Source: a virus
Reading direction: 5' to 3' (one strand)
DNA length: 35,516 nt
IMG/VR virus record: IMGVR_UViG_3300025120_000220
Span: 1-35,516 of that record
A model generated the notes under the pieces. That model did not search any database. It saw only the letters and a program-made list of their open reading frames with translations, and was not told the origin of the DNA. This document shows positions 16,264 to 24,098 of this stretch, one piece after another. A program made the translations under genes and the position numbers. The first letter of the stretch is position 1; each line of letters begins with the position of its first letter.

Positions 16264-17755
16264 AATATTTGGTAGCCCAGGTACAGGTAAAACAACTACT
16301 CTTTTAAAATTATTAGAAGAAAAAATTGCAGAAGGTCATCGACCTGATAAGATAGGATTTTTTTCTTTTACACGTAGAGCAATTAAAGAAGCAAGAAGTA
16401 GAGTAATTAAAAAATTTAATCTAACAGAAGATGATTTAGAATATTTTAGAACTATTCACAGTATGTGTTATAGAACTTTAAATATTAATAGTGGTCAAGT
16501 CTTTAAAGGAGAACGTGTAAGAGAGTTTAGTGAAATAGCTAGAGTAGAGATGACAGGAGTATCAGAAGAAGATACTTCAGGTTTATCTATAGGAAATAAG
16601 AAAGGAGATTTATTATTATTTTGTGATGAAGTATCACGTTCTAGTGAAAGAGATTTAAAATCAGTATGGAAAGAACTAGAGTGTGAACATACTTGGGAAG
16701 AACAAGAATATTTTTCTACGGCTTTAAGAAATTTTAAAAAGTCTAAAAATCTTTTAGATTTTACAGATATGTTAGATGTTTTTAATAAAGAAACTGTTAT
16801 ACCTCAATTAGATATAATGTTTGTAGATGAAGCACAAGATTTAACTACTAAACAATGGAAAGTAATAGATAAGTTAACAACTAATTGTAAATACAGGTAT
16901 ATAGCTGGTGATGATGATCAAGCTATTTATAGATGGGCTGGTGCTGATGTTAAAAAATTTTTAGATATACCTGGTAGTATCGAAGTACTTCCTATTAGCT
17001 ATAGGCTTCCTAAAACTATTCATAAACTTGCGTGTGATATATCTCATAAAATATCTTTAAGGCAAGCAAAAAGTTGGACTTCAAGAGAGGATCAAGGATC
17101 AGTAACTGATATTACTACTATTGAAGAACTAGATATGTCAAATGGAGAATGGTTAATTTTAGCTAGATCAGGATATCAATTATTTAAATCTGAAGCCTAT
17201 TGTAAAAGAATGGGTTGGTTTTATGAAAAAGGATATCATGAATTTAAAACAAATAAATTTGTAATTGCAATTAGATCGTGGATTAAATTAAATAGAGGTG
17301 ATACTATTTCTTTCGATGAACTTAAAAAATTATATCAATGTATTAAAGGAAGAACTGGTATAACTAGAGGATTTAAAAAATTAGAAGGTATAGATCAAAA
17401 TATGGAATTTTCTTTAAAATATTTAAAAGATAATGTAGGTTTATTAGCTTCTGGTAAATGGCAAGAAATAATTACAGGTTTAGATCCTGAAGACATAATA
17501 TTATTTGAATCATTAATTAAATCAGGAGATATATTTAAAAATAAAGCTAGAATTAGGTTATCAACAATACATGGAATTAAAGGTGGTGAAAGTGATAATG
17601 TAGTAGTTATTTCCGATATATCATATAGAACTTGGCGTAAATTTAATCTTGAACCAGATGATGAACATAGAGTATTTTATGTAGCGGTAACTAGAGCTAA
17701 AAAAAATTTGTTCTTGTTGCAGCCTGAAACGAAGTATAATTACGAATTAAAATGA
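16247..17755 (+). CDS. UvrD/Rep-like superfamily 1 DNA helicase
   Basis: This 502-residue SF1A helicase moves 3'-5' in known homologues. Motifs are Walker A 'GSPGTGKTT' (9-17), Ia 'FFSFTRRAIKEA', II 'FVDEAQD' (192-198), III 'IAGDDDQAIYRWAGAD', IV 'LPISYRLP', V 'LSTIHGIKGGESDNVVV' and VI 'VFYVAVTRAKKNLFLL'. It is shorter than cellular UvrD (about 720), with reduced 1B/2B subdomains, similar to T4 Dda in size. It overlaps the exonuclease by 17 bases and the methyltransferase by 4. It is the best candidate for the replicative or accessory fork helicase in this window. Confidence 0.9.
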   Translation: MTKTIKIFGSPGTGKTTTLLKLLEEKIAEGHRPDKIGFFSFTRRAIKEARSRVIKKFNLTEDDLEYFRTIHSMCYRTLNINSGQVFKGERVREFSEIARVEMTGVSEEDTSGLSIGNKKGDLLLFCDEVSRSSERDLKSVWKELECEHTWEEQEYFSTALRNFKKSKNLLDFTDMLDVFNKETVIPQLDIMFVDEAQDLTTKQWKVIDKLTTNCKYRYIAGDDDQAIYRWAGADVKKFLDIPGSIEVLPISYRLPKTIHKLACDISHKISLRQAKSWTSREDQGSVTDITTIEELDMSNGEWLILARSGYQLFKSEAYCKRMGWFYEKGYHEFKTNKFVIAIRSWIKLNRGDTISFDELKKLYQCIKGRTGITRGFKKLEGIDQNMEFSLKYLKDNVGLLASGKWQEIITGLDPEDIILFESLIKSGDIFKNKARIRLSTIHGIKGGESDNVVVISDISYRTWRKFNLEPDDEHRVFYVAVTRAKKNLFLLQPETKYNYELK

Positions 17756-18810
17756 AAGCATTGGGAACTTATATATTTGCAGGTGGATTTACTTTAGGAG
17801 TAAAAAAACATTTTGATGTTGAAGCACATTTTGAAATGAAACCAGGTTTATATAAAAAAACCGCTAAAGCTAATTTTCCTGATTTACCAATTTATGAAGG
17901 CGAAGACGAATGGCCTAGAGAAAAATACAAAAATAAAATTGATTTTGTATATTGTAATCCGCCTTGTGCACCTTGGTCAAATTTAGGTACAACACAAAAA
18001 GGTGGAATGGCATGGAAAGATGATCCTAGAATTGCGTGTTGGAGAAATAGTTTTAATTTATTAAAACAATTAAGACCTTCAGCAATAGCTATTGAATCCG
18101 TTCCTAGAGTTTATTCTAAAAATGGCGGATATGAAATGATTATGGAACTTACACGAGAAGCTCATAAATTAGGATATCAAACTACTCATTTATTAATAGA
18201 TGGTCAATTTACTGGTCTTAATCATAGTCGTAAAAGATTTTTTTTTATAGCAACTAAATATAATTTAAATACTAATAGATTAAATTTTTCACCTTCTCCT
18301 ACTACTGGAGAAGTTTTAAAATCATTTAAAGAAGAACACGGAGATGATATTGGTCATATATTTAAAATGACACCAACTGAAATTCCATACTTAAAAGATT
18401 GTAAACAAGGTGAAAGTTTAAGAACAACTTGGGAAAGATTCAATCCACCAGAAACTTGGGTCAGAGGAGGAATGCGTGGAGGAGTTAAAGGTAGACCTCA
18501 ATTTATGAAATGGAGATTATCAACTGCTAAAATTTGTCCAGTTATAGCAGGAGGATTTTATATTCACCCTACAGAAGATAGATTATTTGGTCATAAAGAA
18601 TTAGCTTATCTTGCAGGATTTCCTCATGATTTTAAATTTGAAGGTCCTGCTGGATCTATTGGATCACAAATCGCAAGAGGAGTAATGCCACCTGTAGCTG
18701 AATATGTAGCAAGAATAGTAAAAGAGAGTATAACTAATAAAGAAAAACAAGTAGAGCAACATGTGACTGTAGATTATAGAAAACAACCAGAACAAGAAAG
18801 ATTAATTTGA
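17752..18810 (+). CDS. DNA cytosine-5 methyltransferase (Dcm-like)
   Basis: The 352-residue protein has the C5-MTase order of motifs: I 'GTYIFAGGFTLGV' (5-17, SAM binding), IV 'YCNPPCAPWSNLG' with nucleophile Cys72, VI 'AIESVPRVYS' (Glu115; ESV in place of ENV), VIII 'NHSRKRFFFIAT' (Arg160-Arg162), and a distal 'RLFGHKELAYLAGFPHDFKFEG' plus 'IGSQIARGVMPPVAEYVARIV', matching motifs IX-X. The target-recognition region would lie about 200-300; the sequence cut is unknown. No partner restriction endonuclease is next to it. It leads directly into the MazG-like gene (TTGA overlap) and so heads a nucleotide-modification cluster. Small N-terminal trimming of motif I is odd but intact in the key Gly residues. 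Confidence 0.85.
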   Translation: MKALGTYIFAGGFTLGVKKHFDVEAHFEMKPGLYKKTAKANFPDLPIYEGEDEWPREKYKNKIDFVYCNPPCAPWSNLGTTQKGGMAWKDDPRIACWRNSFNLLKQLRPSAIAIESVPRVYSKNGGYEMIMELTREAHKLGYQTTHLLIDGQFTGLNHSRKRFFFIATKYNLNTNRLNFSPSPTTGEVLKSFKEEHGDDIGHIFKMTPTEIPYLKDCKQGESLRTTWERFNPPETWVRGGMRGGVKGRPQFMKWRLSTAKICPVIAGGFYIHPTEDRLFGHKELAYLAGFPHDFKFEGPAGSIGSQIARGVMPPVAEYVARIVKESITNKEKQVEQHVTVDYRKQPEQERLI

Positions 18811-19253
18811 GTAACTTAAAAAAATTAGATTCATTAACTGATTTATTAGGAGATATAAATAGATTTCATAATAAATTTAATTTTGAAAAAAATAAAAAAG
18901 TAGGAATACCAGATGATCCTGAATTAGTTAATTTTAGAACTTCTTTTTTAATGGAAGAATTAGCAGAATATACTCAAGCTATAACTAAAAAAGATGATGC
19001 TGCTGCTTTAGATGCTCTTATTGATATTGTTTATATAGCTTTAGGTACAGCTTGGTTATTTAATTTACCTTTTGAAAAAGGTTGGAACGAAGTACAAAAA
19101 GCTAATATGAGTAAGTTAAGATCAAAAATTAAATCATTAAAACGTGGAACTACTTATGATGTTATAAAACCTAAAGATTGGATAGCTCCTAATATAGAAA
19201 AAATTGTAGAGGAAGAGAAAGAGATAAATGAAGATATTAGTAACTGGATTTAA
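18807..19253 (+). CDS. MazG-like / PRA-PH-fold NTP pyrophosphohydrolase
   Basis: The start codon is TTG at a TTGA overlap with the methyltransferase. The 148-residue all-alpha protein has the EExxE motif (Glu50, Glu51, Glu54 in 'FLMEELAEY'), the second metal site 'LDALIDIVYIALGTA' (Asp69/Asp73) and 'NEVQKANMSKL', typical of phage phosphoribosyl-ATP pyrophosphohydrolase-like enzymes. The end 'KPKDWIAPNI' fits the family's terminal 'GPNYxPPDI' motif. These enzymes hydrolyse (d)NTPs to (d)NMP and pyrophosphate. T4 gp56 (dCTPase) has the same fold, which matters because the following genes look like a dCMP modification route. Substrate preference cannot be read from sequence. Confidence 0.8.
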   Translation: MSNLKKLDSLTDLLGDINRFHNKFNFEKNKKVGIPDDPELVNFRTSFLMEELAEYTQAITKKDDAAALDALIDIVYIALGTAWLFNLPFEKGWNEVQKANMSKLRSKIKSLKRGTTYDVIKPKDWIAPNIEKIVEEEKEINEDISNWI

Positions 19254-20262
19254 TGCTCTTACAATAGGAACAGCAAAAAGTCCTTTAAATATTGCAACAT
19301 CAGCTAGAATATTACCAGGTGTATTAAGAGATCAAGGCCACGAAGTAACTCAAAAAGCTATTACGCCAGGAGAAGATGTATCTCAGTATGATAAAGTAAT
19401 AGTTTATGTATTTGGACCTAATAGCTTATCAGCTCGTTATTGGTATGGTGCTGCTTATACTATTATTAAAAGACCTGATGCCATCATATCAATAGACGAT
19501 CATCAAACTAAAGAAACTAAATCAGGCTTTGGAACTTTTAGTAGAGGTCATTGGAGAATATGGAAGAAATTTTCTCAAGCAGGTAATCCAGTTGGTAAAA
19601 TGTATTGGGAAGAAGCCCAACCTTATAAAAAAGAAATAGAAGATTTGGTAGATACTTTTGCTTTTGAAGAATGGCCACATAAATTATTAATTCCAGCTTA
19701 TGATGGAGGTAATTATGAAGCTTTAGGAATAAAAGCTAAAGAAATTATTAATTGGGATCCTTCTCCTTACACAAATTCTTATTTAAACGATCCTAAAGGT
19801 GTTGATTTATTTAGTCAAGAAGAAGTTGTTGAAAAAGAAAAAGCTTGGATAATGGCTAGTCTTTTAAATAAAATGAATTGGTTAAAAAAACAAACTTTTA
19901 CTTGGCCAATTAAAACTTTTGGAAACATTAAAGAAGGTCAAGTAAGATTAAAAGAACATGAATTATATCAAGAGTATAGAAAACATTGGGGTATATTAAG
20001 TCCTCCTCACTCTCATACTTTAAATGGAAGTGGTTGGTGGAGAGTTAGATATAATATGGCTTTTTCTGCTGGATCTTTATTATTAGGTCATCTTTCTGAA
20101 ACTAAAGTATTAGGAGAAGGTTACAATATTGAAGTAGATAACATAGAAAAGAAAACTGACCAAGAATTAAAAGAAATGGTATCTTACCAGAAAGAAAGTT
20201 TTATAAAGAATACTTGGAATAAAGAAAGAACGAAAGAATTTTTTAAATGTCTATTGGGATAA
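19228..20262 (+). CDS. GT-B-type glycosyltransferase-like protein, candidate DNA (hydroxymethylcytosine) glycosyltransferase
   Basis: The 344-residue protein begins like a Rossmann domain ('MKILVTGFNALTIG', then 'ARILPGVLRDQGHEV') with 'VSQYDKVIVYVFG' as the next strand. This matches the layout of the T4 beta-glucosyltransferase N-domain (MKIAIINMG..., ...DYDRLIVVN). The C-terminal part 'WWRVRYNMAFSAGSLLLGHL' followed by a long helix ('DQELKEMVSYQKESFIKNTWNKERTKEFFKCLL') parallels the BGT nucleotide-sugar-binding half and its final helix. Length also agrees (T4 BGT 351). It lies between the MazG-like and kinase genes and overlaps both. I judge glycosyltransferase likely and DNA target plausible from context; no alignment was run, and lipopolysaccharide transfer remains possible. 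Confidence 0.5.
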   Translation: MKILVTGFNALTIGTAKSPLNIATSARILPGVLRDQGHEVTQKAITPGEDVSQYDKVIVYVFGPNSLSARYWYGAAYTIIKRPDAIISIDDHQTKETKSGFGTFSRGHWRIWKKFSQAGNPVGKMYWEEAQPYKKEIEDLVDTFAFEEWPHKLLIPAYDGGNYEALGIKAKEIINWDPSPYTNSYLNDPKGVDLFSQEEVVEKEKAWIMASLLNKMNWLKKQTFTWPIKTFGNIKEGQVRLKEHELYQEYRKHWGILSPPHSHTLNGSGWWRVRYNMAFSAGSLLLGHLSETKVLGEGYNIEVDNIEKKTDQELKEMVSYQKESFIKNTWNKERTKEFFKCLLG

Positions 20263-20819
20263 TAATATTTGACGGACCAGATGGAGTAGGTAAAACTACT
20301 TTAATTAATCATATTAAAAAAAATAATTCTAATTCTTATTATATGCATTTAAGAGTTCATAAAGATATGGAATTATGGCATACAGCTACGGCAAGATTAG
20401 CAGGTAAAAAAAGATTAGAAGGTAAATTAGTTTTATTAGATAGACATTGGCCAAGTGAACAATGTTATTCTTATATTTATAGATCAGGTCCTTCTTATAA
20501 TCCTAAAAAAATATATCAAACTTTAAATAACCAAGGAGCTTTATATGTATGGTGTATACCAGAAGATACTCAAAGAGTTAAAGAAAATCATAGAAGTAAT
20601 AGAGAAAAACGACATGAAGAATATTATGATATTGATAATGTTGTTGATTATTATTATCAGCATTGGTTTAGTAAACCTAAACGGTCTAATTTTTTAAGTG
20701 AGTTATCTCCATTAAAAGAAAGAAAAAATTTTATAAGATATGATATGTTTAAAGATGGTTATAAGTTAGATGAATTTTCAGATAAAATAACAGAAAGGTC
20801 AATGGTACTACAATTATGA
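20247..20819 (+). CDS. Deoxynucleoside monophosphate kinase (thymidylate kinase-like)
   Basis: This 190-residue P-loop kinase has 'FDGPDGVGKTT' (Walker A, residues 8-18) and 'LVLLDRHWPSEQCY' with Asp65-Arg66 (the DRx motif of thymidylate kinases). The 'EENHRSNREKRHEEYYD' region supplies the Arg-rich lid. It would phosphorylate a dNMP to dNDP. Placed beside a dCMP-type TS-fold enzyme, it could be the analogue of T4 gp1, which phosphorylates hydroxymethyl-dCMP. It overlaps the previous gene by 16 bases and the next by 4. Confidence 0.82.
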   Translation: MSIGIIIFDGPDGVGKTTLINHIKKNNSNSYYMHLRVHKDMELWHTATARLAGKKRLEGKLVLLDRHWPSEQCYSYIYRSGPSYNPKKIYQTLNNQGALYVWCIPEDTQRVKENHRSNREKRHEEYYDIDNVVDYYYQHWFSKPKRSNFLSELSPLKERKNFIRYDMFKDGYKLDEFSDKITERSMVLQL

Positions 20820-21655
20820 AAGATATAAATGCAAAATATAGAAAAAAACTATGGGAAATACATTCTACTCCTGAATTTGTAACTCAACCTAGAAATTTAA
20901 AAATAGCTGAAGTTTTAAATGATAGTTGGACTATTGATATGGATGATCCTATTATTACTCTTGCAGATAGAAAATTAAGTTATGATTTTATGTTTGGAGA
21001 AGCAGTATGGATGCTTCAAGGACGTAACGATGTAGCAGGAGTTTATAAATATGCTAACGGTATAAAAAGATTTAGTGATAATGGTATTACTTTTTTTGGA
21101 GCATACGGTCCTAAAATCATTGATCAATTACCTTACGTTTTAGATATTTTAGAAAAAGATCAAGATACAAGACAAGGAGTATTAAATATATGGAGAGAGA
21201 ATCCTAGATCAAGTAAAGATATTCCTTGTACATTATCTTTGCAATTTTTTCTAAGAAAAACAAGTAATGACTTATGGTTACATACTATTGCTACAATGAG
21301 AAGTAACGATATATGGTTAGGTACTCCTTACGATAGTTTTAATTTTAGTGCAATATCTTTTTATTTAGTTTTATTATTAAATAGTAGAGGAATCAAATGT
21401 AAATTAGGTAAATTAAATATTCAAGCTGGTAGTAGACATTTATACGAAAGTGATTTTAAAAAAGTTGATAGAGTATTGTTAAGTGAAGAAATAGAAGATT
21501 TTCCAGAGTTTTCATTTAATAATCTTATTGATATTTATAAAGATGAACCTGAACAATTTATTCCTACTTTAGAACGTGCAGCTAATAGCGGTTATAAAGT
21601 TAAATATGGAGTATTACAAAAACCTTCTAAAAATCATAAGCCAGGTATTATGTAA
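20816..21655 (+). CDS. Thymidylate-synthase-fold enzyme with dCMP-type active site (candidate dCMP hydroxymethylase)
   Basis: This 279-residue thymidylate synthase homologue carries the nucleophile Cys138 ('DIPCTLSLQF'), Glu62 ('EAVWMLQG'), Arg119 ('DTRQGVLNIW'), Arg162/Asp165 ('MRSNDIWLG') and His208/Tyr210 ('SRHLYESD'). The residue that selects dUMP in thymidylate synthases (Asn177 in E. coli, in LPFNIA) is here Asp173, in 'GTPYDSF'. The same Asn-to-Asp change distinguishes T4 dCMP hydroxymethylase and is known to switch TS to dCMP. PCT replaces the usual PCH after the nucleophile. The likely product is 5-hydroxymethyl-dCMP, with 5-methyl-dCMP as the alternative. It overlaps the kinase by ATGA and joins the deaminase by TAATG. 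Confidence 0.78.
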   Translation: MKDINAKYRKKLWEIHSTPEFVTQPRNLKIAEVLNDSWTIDMDDPIITLADRKLSYDFMFGEAVWMLQGRNDVAGVYKYANGIKRFSDNGITFFGAYGPKIIDQLPYVLDILEKDQDTRQGVLNIWRENPRSSKDIPCTLSLQFFLRKTSNDLWLHTIATMRSNDIWLGTPYDSFNFSAISFYLVLLLNSRGIKCKLGKLNIQAGSRHLYESDFKKVDRVLLSEEIEDFPEFSFNNLIDIYKDEPEQFIPTLERAANSGYKVKYGVLQKPSKNHKPGIM

Positions 21656-22113
21656 TGGTTAGAGAACCTTCTGACTTTTATTTTTTAAGAATGGCTATGT
21701 TAGTATCTGAACGTGGTACTTGTGCACGTAGACAAGTAGGAAGTATTTTTATTAATAAAAAAAATCATATAATAGCTACAGGTTATAATGGAAATCCAAG
21801 TGGCTTTCAGCATTGTATAAGTAAACCTTGTCCAGGGGCAAAATCAAAAACAGGTACTGATTTAGATAAATGTGAAGCAATACACGCAGAACAGAATGCT
21901 TTACTTCAATGTAAAGATGTTTATGAAATAGATAGAGTATATTGTACTTTATCTCCATGTATTCATTGTGTTAAATTATTACTTAATACTTCAGCTAGAC
22001 ATATTTTATTTTGTGAACAGTACATTCACCAAGATGCTAAAAGATTGTGGAAAGATAGTAACAGAGAATGGTCTTATATTAATAAAAATATTATTTTAGG
22101 TAAACTAAATTAA
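21655..22113 (+). CDS. Deoxycytidylate (dCMP) deaminase
   Basis: The 152-residue protein has the zinc-binding cytidine-deaminase motifs: 'CEAIHAEQNALL' (His77, catalytic Glu79) and 'CTLSPCIHCVKLLL' (Cys102, Cys105). The N-terminal 'GTCARRQVGSIFINKKNHIIATGYNGNPSG' is the usual dCMP deaminase start. It converts dCMP to dUMP for dTTP synthesis. Here it competes with the TS-fold enzyme for dCMP, as in T4, where both are present. It joins both neighbours by TAATG, so co-translation is likely. Confidence 0.9.
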   Translation: MVREPSDFYFLRMAMLVSERGTCARRQVGSIFINKKNHIIATGYNGNPSGFQHCISKPCPGAKSKTGTDLDKCEAIHAEQNALLQCKDVYEIDRVYCTLSPCIHCVKLLLNTSARHILFCEQYIHQDAKRLWKDSNREWSYINKNIILGKLN

Positions 22114-23954
22114 TGTTTAATGTAAATAAAATAGATGAAGCTACATTAATTGCAATAGATACAGAAACTTGCGATCCTCATTTAAAAACAATGGGACCAG
22201 GTGGTTTTAGAAAAGACGGTCATATAGCTGGAATTTCTGTTTCAACTGATAGCGGTTATACTGAATATTTTCCTATAGGTCATGAAGGTGGTGGTAACTT
22301 AAATAAAACTAAAGTAATTGAATTTATAGATTATATTTATAAATCTAATAAAAAACTTATATTTGCTAATGCTATGTATGACTTAGAGTGGCTTTATTCA
22401 CTCGATAATAGACTTACCCTTACTCGACATCATAAAATAAGAGATGTTCAAACTATAGAACATCTAATAGATGAAAACAAGTTAAAGTATTCGTTAGATA
22501 GTCTTGCTAAATATTATTTAAGAAAATCTAAGTATGAAGTTGAACTTGCTCAAGCTGTACTATTTAAGTTTGGTAAACGAGCAAAAGTAAAAGAAAATTT
22601 ATGGAGACTTCATGCTAATGAAGTAAGTGAATATGCAAAAGAAGATGCTTTACTGACTTTAAATATATATCAAAAACAACAAGAAAGAATTAAAAGAGAA
22701 GAAATAGAAAGTATTGTTGACTTTGAATCTAGACTTATTCCTGTATTATTTCATATGAGAAGAAAAGGAGTAAGAGTAGATGTTAATAAAGCACATAAAC
22801 TTTATGATGAATTAGAAAAAAAACAAGTAGAAGTTCAATCAATACTAAATAAATTAGGAAGTACTGAAGTTAATGTATGGGCTAATGCTTCTTTAAAAGA
22901 AGCTTATGATAAAAATAATATTGGATATGGTTATACGGCAAAAGGCACTCCTTCCTTTACAGCCAGTTGGTTAGAAACTCAAAAAGACGAAGTAAGTCAA
23001 AGTATTTTAAAAGTAAGAAAATTAGATAAGATTAGAAATACATTTGTAAAAAATATGATTATTGATAAAGCTTCTAACGGAAGAATATATTGTGGCTTTA
23101 ATCCAATGGGTACTGTTACAGGTAGATTTAGTTCTCAATATCCTAATCTTCAACAAGTACCAGCTAGAGACCCGGAACTTGGACCTTTGATCAGGAGTTT
23201 ATTTATACCTGAAGAAGAATCAGATTGGGTTTGTGCTGATTATTCTCAACAAGAACCTAGAGTATTAGTTCATTATGCCAGTCTTAAAGGTATGGACACA
23301 GCTATAAAAGTTAAAGATGAATTTAATAAAAATGATAAAACAGACTTTCATCAAATGGTAGCTACTATGGCAAGTATACCTAGAAAACAAGCTAAGACTA
23401 TTAATTTAGGATTATTTTATGGAATGGGAAATAAAAAATTAGCTTCAGAATTAGGATTAGATAAAGATCAAGCTTCTGAATTGTTTAATAGATATCATGA
23501 TAAAGTTCCTTTTGTAAAAGAACTATCAAGACAAGTATCAAATGTAGCCAGTTCAAGAGGTTATATTAAAACTTTATTAGGTAGAAAAAGAAGATTTGAC
23601 ATGTGGGAACCTAGAGATAGTTGGGGTGAACGAGCTTATTCTTTATCAGAAGCACATGCTCAATATCCTAAACAAGAACTTAAAAGAGCTTATACTCATA
23701 CTGCTATGAATGCTTTAATTCAAGGTTCTTCTGCTGATATTACTAAATCAGCTATGATTAAAATATATGAAGCTGGTTTATTAGATGAAATTGATTTAAA
23801 ACTCACGGTGCATGATGAATTAGATTTTTCAGTAAATAAAGATAAACAAAAATGTTTTGAAGAAAGTTTACATATCATGAAAAACTGTGTAGATTTAAAA
23901 GTGCCACTTAAAGTTGATGTTGAAAAAGGAAAAAATTGGGGAACTATAAAATAA
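22113..23954 (+). CDS. DNA polymerase I (family A) with 3'-5' exonuclease
   Basis: The 613-residue replicative polymerase has a proofreading domain with Asp16/Glu18 ('IAIDTETCD'), Asp90 ('ANAMYDLEWL') and Asp178 ('YAKEDALLTL'). Polymerase motif A is 'CADYSQQEPRVLVHYA' (Asp376), where the common IELR is QEPR. Motif B is 'RKQAKTINLGLFYG' (Arg424, Lys428, Tyr436) and motif C 'LTVHDELDF' (His567-Asp568-Glu569). The position equivalent to E. coli Phe762 is Leu432. It has no 5'-nuclease domain and is shorter than T7 gp5 (704). It follows the deaminase by TAATG and would copy DNA with whatever modified dCTP the upstream genes make. Confidence 0.95.
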   Translation: MFNVNKIDEATLIAIDTETCDPHLKTMGPGGFRKDGHIAGISVSTDSGYTEYFPIGHEGGGNLNKTKVIEFIDYIYKSNKKLIFANAMYDLEWLYSLDNRLTLTRHHKIRDVQTIEHLIDENKLKYSLDSLAKYYLRKSKYEVELAQAVLFKFGKRAKVKENLWRLHANEVSEYAKEDALLTLNIYQKQQERIKREEIESIVDFESRLIPVLFHMRRKGVRVDVNKAHKLYDELEKKQVEVQSILNKLGSTEVNVWANASLKEAYDKNNIGYGYTAKGTPSFTASWLETQKDEVSQSILKVRKLDKIRNTFVKNMIIDKASNGRIYCGFNPMGTVTGRFSSQYPNLQQVPARDPELGPLIRSLFIPEEESDWVCADYSQQEPRVLVHYASLKGMDTAIKVKDEFNKNDKTDFHQMVATMASIPRKQAKTINLGLFYGMGNKKLASELGLDKDQASELFNRYHDKVPFVKELSRQVSNVASSRGYIKTLLGRKRRFDMWEPRDSWGERAYSLSEAHAQYPKQELKRAYTHTAMNALIQGSSADITKSAMIKIYEAGLLDEIDLKLTVHDELDFSVNKDKQKCFEESLHIMKNCVDLKVPLKVDVEKGKNWGTIK

Positions 23955-24098
23955 ATGGAAATAGGAAAAAATTGGCATTTAAAATTAAGGTTAAAAATTG
24001 AACAATTACAAAAAGAACTAGACTTAAAAACAATAAGATTAAGAATAGCTGAAAAAAAATTAATAAAATATGAAAATAGGATTTCTAGGACTGGGTAA
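23955..24098 (+). CDS. Small coiled-coil protein (47 aa)
   Basis: ATG follows the polymerase stop directly (TAAATG) and the frame runs 47 codons. The peptide is a single charged amphipathic helix ('LKIEQLQKELDLKTIRLRIAEKKL'). It overlaps the start of the dehydrogenase gene by 29 bases. Unknown function; small basic helical proteins in this position may bind the polymerase or DNA, but nothing shows that. Confidence 0.45.
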   Translation: MEIGKNWHLKLRLKIEQLQKELDLKTIRLRIAEKKLIKYENRISRTG

